A stretch of 29,446 nt of DNA from Acrasis kona (taxonomy: Eukaryota; Heterolobosea; Eutetramitea; Acrasida; Acrasidae), in assembly GCA_026419775.2 (NCBI GenBank), contig JAOPGA020001214.1, forward strand, positions 1 to 29,446, written 5' to 3'. The notes below the pieces were generated by a model. That model saw only the letters and a list, made by a program, of their open reading frames with translations, had not been told where the DNA came from and made no database searches. The position numbers and the translations under genes were made by a program. The stretch's first letter is position 1. Each line of letters opens with the position of its first letter. Positions 28,050 to 29,446 of this stretch are shown here, in pieces.

Positions 28050-28860
28050 ATCTGATGAAATCGATTCCCTGCAACGTTGTCAATCTCCACGACTACGGAG
28101 TTGTCATCCGATGCACACTTACCATTCAAGAAATCCCCACCCCACCCACACAACCACCACACTTCACGTGGTTGTCTCGTCATTCCATAATCGATGGACC
28201 ACCACATACCACCACATGTACGACTATCATGCAGTCACTACAGAAAGTCTGCAGCACTACCTGTTCGTTACATCACACCCACGCATCAACATATGATTAC
28301 TACCACATGTAGCCATTCATCAGCACAACGTCAAGAATATGTACTCTTGTATCGACGCAATCAAACGACACCATACTCCCGTATAATTACCCTGTGATGT
28401 CGACGGCACAATCGATTACATCAAACCACAATGCCCACAACACTGTAATCTGCGCACTTTAGAGTTCAGCGCACAAGAAATCCCCACCACACCTTGGTAT
28501 GACGTCACCCCATGATGAACCATCCAATTACTATATCCACACCACCTGGTCAACACGCATCAATCATCGATGGACCACTATACGCCCACACTTGATACAT
28601 GTGTTCCTCTGCATCTCACCGCAACATGAATCAAATTACGATTCCCACAACACTGTCAATCTCTACGCACTACGGAATTGGCACAATCAATAAATCCCCC
28701 ACCCCATCCCACCACATGCATGACCACCATACACTCACGTTGCATGTTCACCCACCCACTACTATACCCACCCCAAGAAATTCTCACCACACAACCAACG
28801 CACCTTCACGTGGTATACCCCATCACTTCATGATCACTACCCATACCACCCTTTACTCTT
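28050..28860. repeat. Diverged tandem repeat, strongly C/A-rich on the plus strand
   Basis: At least three degenerate units can be aligned by eye, starting near 28,056, 28,407 and 28,627. Shared blocks are tgtcaatct-(c/t)-cacg-act-acgga (28,078 and 28,657), aagaaatccccac (28,130 and 28,474), atcgatggaccac (28,190 and 28,567) and ttcacgtggt (28,165 and 28,807). The plus strand is very poor in G and rich in CCAC/CACC words. The overlapping open frames are a by-product of the base skew and have no recognised domain. Unit length appears uneven (about 220-350 bp). Confidence 0.6.
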
Positions 28861-29446
28861 TTGCTCGGGTACAAACAAGACAACAAGTACCAGTGCATCA
28901 ACTTTAACAATAATGGACAGAAACATCTTTTGATCCCTCAAGCTAAGAACATTTAATAAATCCTGACCTAAAGAATAATAATTAGGAAAGGGCCTTATTG
29001 GGCTTCAAAGTGTACTTTTATTTTTTGTTAACCAATTTAAAACCAACATTAACGTCGTCTTCTATTCTTTCATGCATCTTGCTCCTGCGTTAATATCTTT
29101 GTTTTCCTATTCGACTTCAACTCCTTCCATTGGTAACCAAGTTGATTATATTTCCCTCCATCATTCCACTACTTTTATGCGAACACATACATAATTCAAG
29201 CATAGAACTCAAACAAGCTCACATGTATGTCAAAAACACATTTATTACTTGCAACACAATTCGATCATATGCACTTAACCAATCTTGCCGGTAGCAACAA
29301 CAAACAAAGCACACGAAGCAATGCCAAAACGAACACGCACATTATAAAGATCTGATATTCATCCTCGTCCAATTAACCAAGGACTAACAAACACTCATAG
29401 AAACAAACTCGTTTAATGTCAAACATTTCACCATCATGAATGACAT
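28861..29446. other. Right-edge AT-rich stretch, possible 3' end of a minus-strand gene
   Basis: No gene can be supported firmly. On the minus strand a short frame near the edge ends at TAA 29277-29275 with a hydrophobic tail (VRVRFGIASCALFVVATGKI), and AATAAA follows at 29246-29241 about 30 bases later. A preceding intron ending in CAG is possible. This may be the last exon of a small membrane protein that continues outside the window. A competing hydrophobic frame overlaps it, so confidence is low. Confidence 0.2.

Noticed and set aside
28120..28160. Telomere repeat (C-rich run such as ccccaccccacccacac)
   Set aside because: No regular short unit is repeated; the run is part of a longer degenerate array.

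Overview
This is nuclear DNA from a gene-dense unicellular eukaryote. Eleven protein genes or gene parts can be read on both strands. Fourteen introns can be placed. All are tiny (34-44 nt), begin with GT, end with AG, and mostly carry a CTAAC/CTAAT-like branch motif shortly before the 3' end. Every recognised gene stops with TAA, and in most of them the stop lies inside or beside an AATAAA/AGTAAA hexamer. The species cannot be named from the sequence alone. A free-living protist such as a heterolobosean amoeba is a guess; the partial SSU rRNA near 25.4 kb is the best handle for placing it.

Positions 1-21,500 are ordinary chromosome. In order they hold: the tail of a transposase-like gene (2-631, +); an intergenic stretch with a long inverted repeat; a nucleotidyltransferase-like gene (1699-2718, +); a short-chain dehydrogenase (2743-3753, -); a vWA protein with a C-terminal Hint/Vint domain (4508-6454, +); a GH13 oligo-1,6-glucosidase-like enzyme (6986-8767, +); the Golgi/secretory protein HID1 (8912-11740, +, 3 exons); a small DUF3140 protein (11785-12154, +, 2 exons); NEMF/Rqc2 of ribosome quality control (12340-15711, +, 2 exons); the DNA primase large subunit PRIM2 (15717-17251, -, 3 exons); a Has1/DDX18-like DEAD-box helicase (17508-19255, -, 2 exons); and a phosphatidylinositol phosphate kinase fused behind a neuronal-calcium-sensor EF-hand module (19399-21496, +, 8 exons). 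The genes are mostly unrelated housekeeping functions and there is no operon logic. Packing is tight: 5 bp separate the convergent NEMF and PRIM2 stop codons, 44 bp separate HID1 from DUF3140, and 143 bp separate the divergent helicase and kinase starts.

Positions 21,500-29,446 are different. A poorly resolved or decayed gene candidate (21,537-22,450) is followed by a tandem array of about 170-205 bp units (22,576-23,385). Each unit keeps an 18-nt GAAA-capped hairpin and further stems, with differences between units that preserve pairing on the + strand. After that comes low-complexity DNA with scattered diverged repeats. It contains a truncated 5' end of an SSU rRNA gene on the minus strand (25,250-25,580) and a diverged C/A-rich tandem repeat (28,050-28,860). 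This part looks like an rDNA-associated, subtelomere-like or otherwise gene-poor domain. No CRISPR array, tRNA gene or intact transposon was seen.
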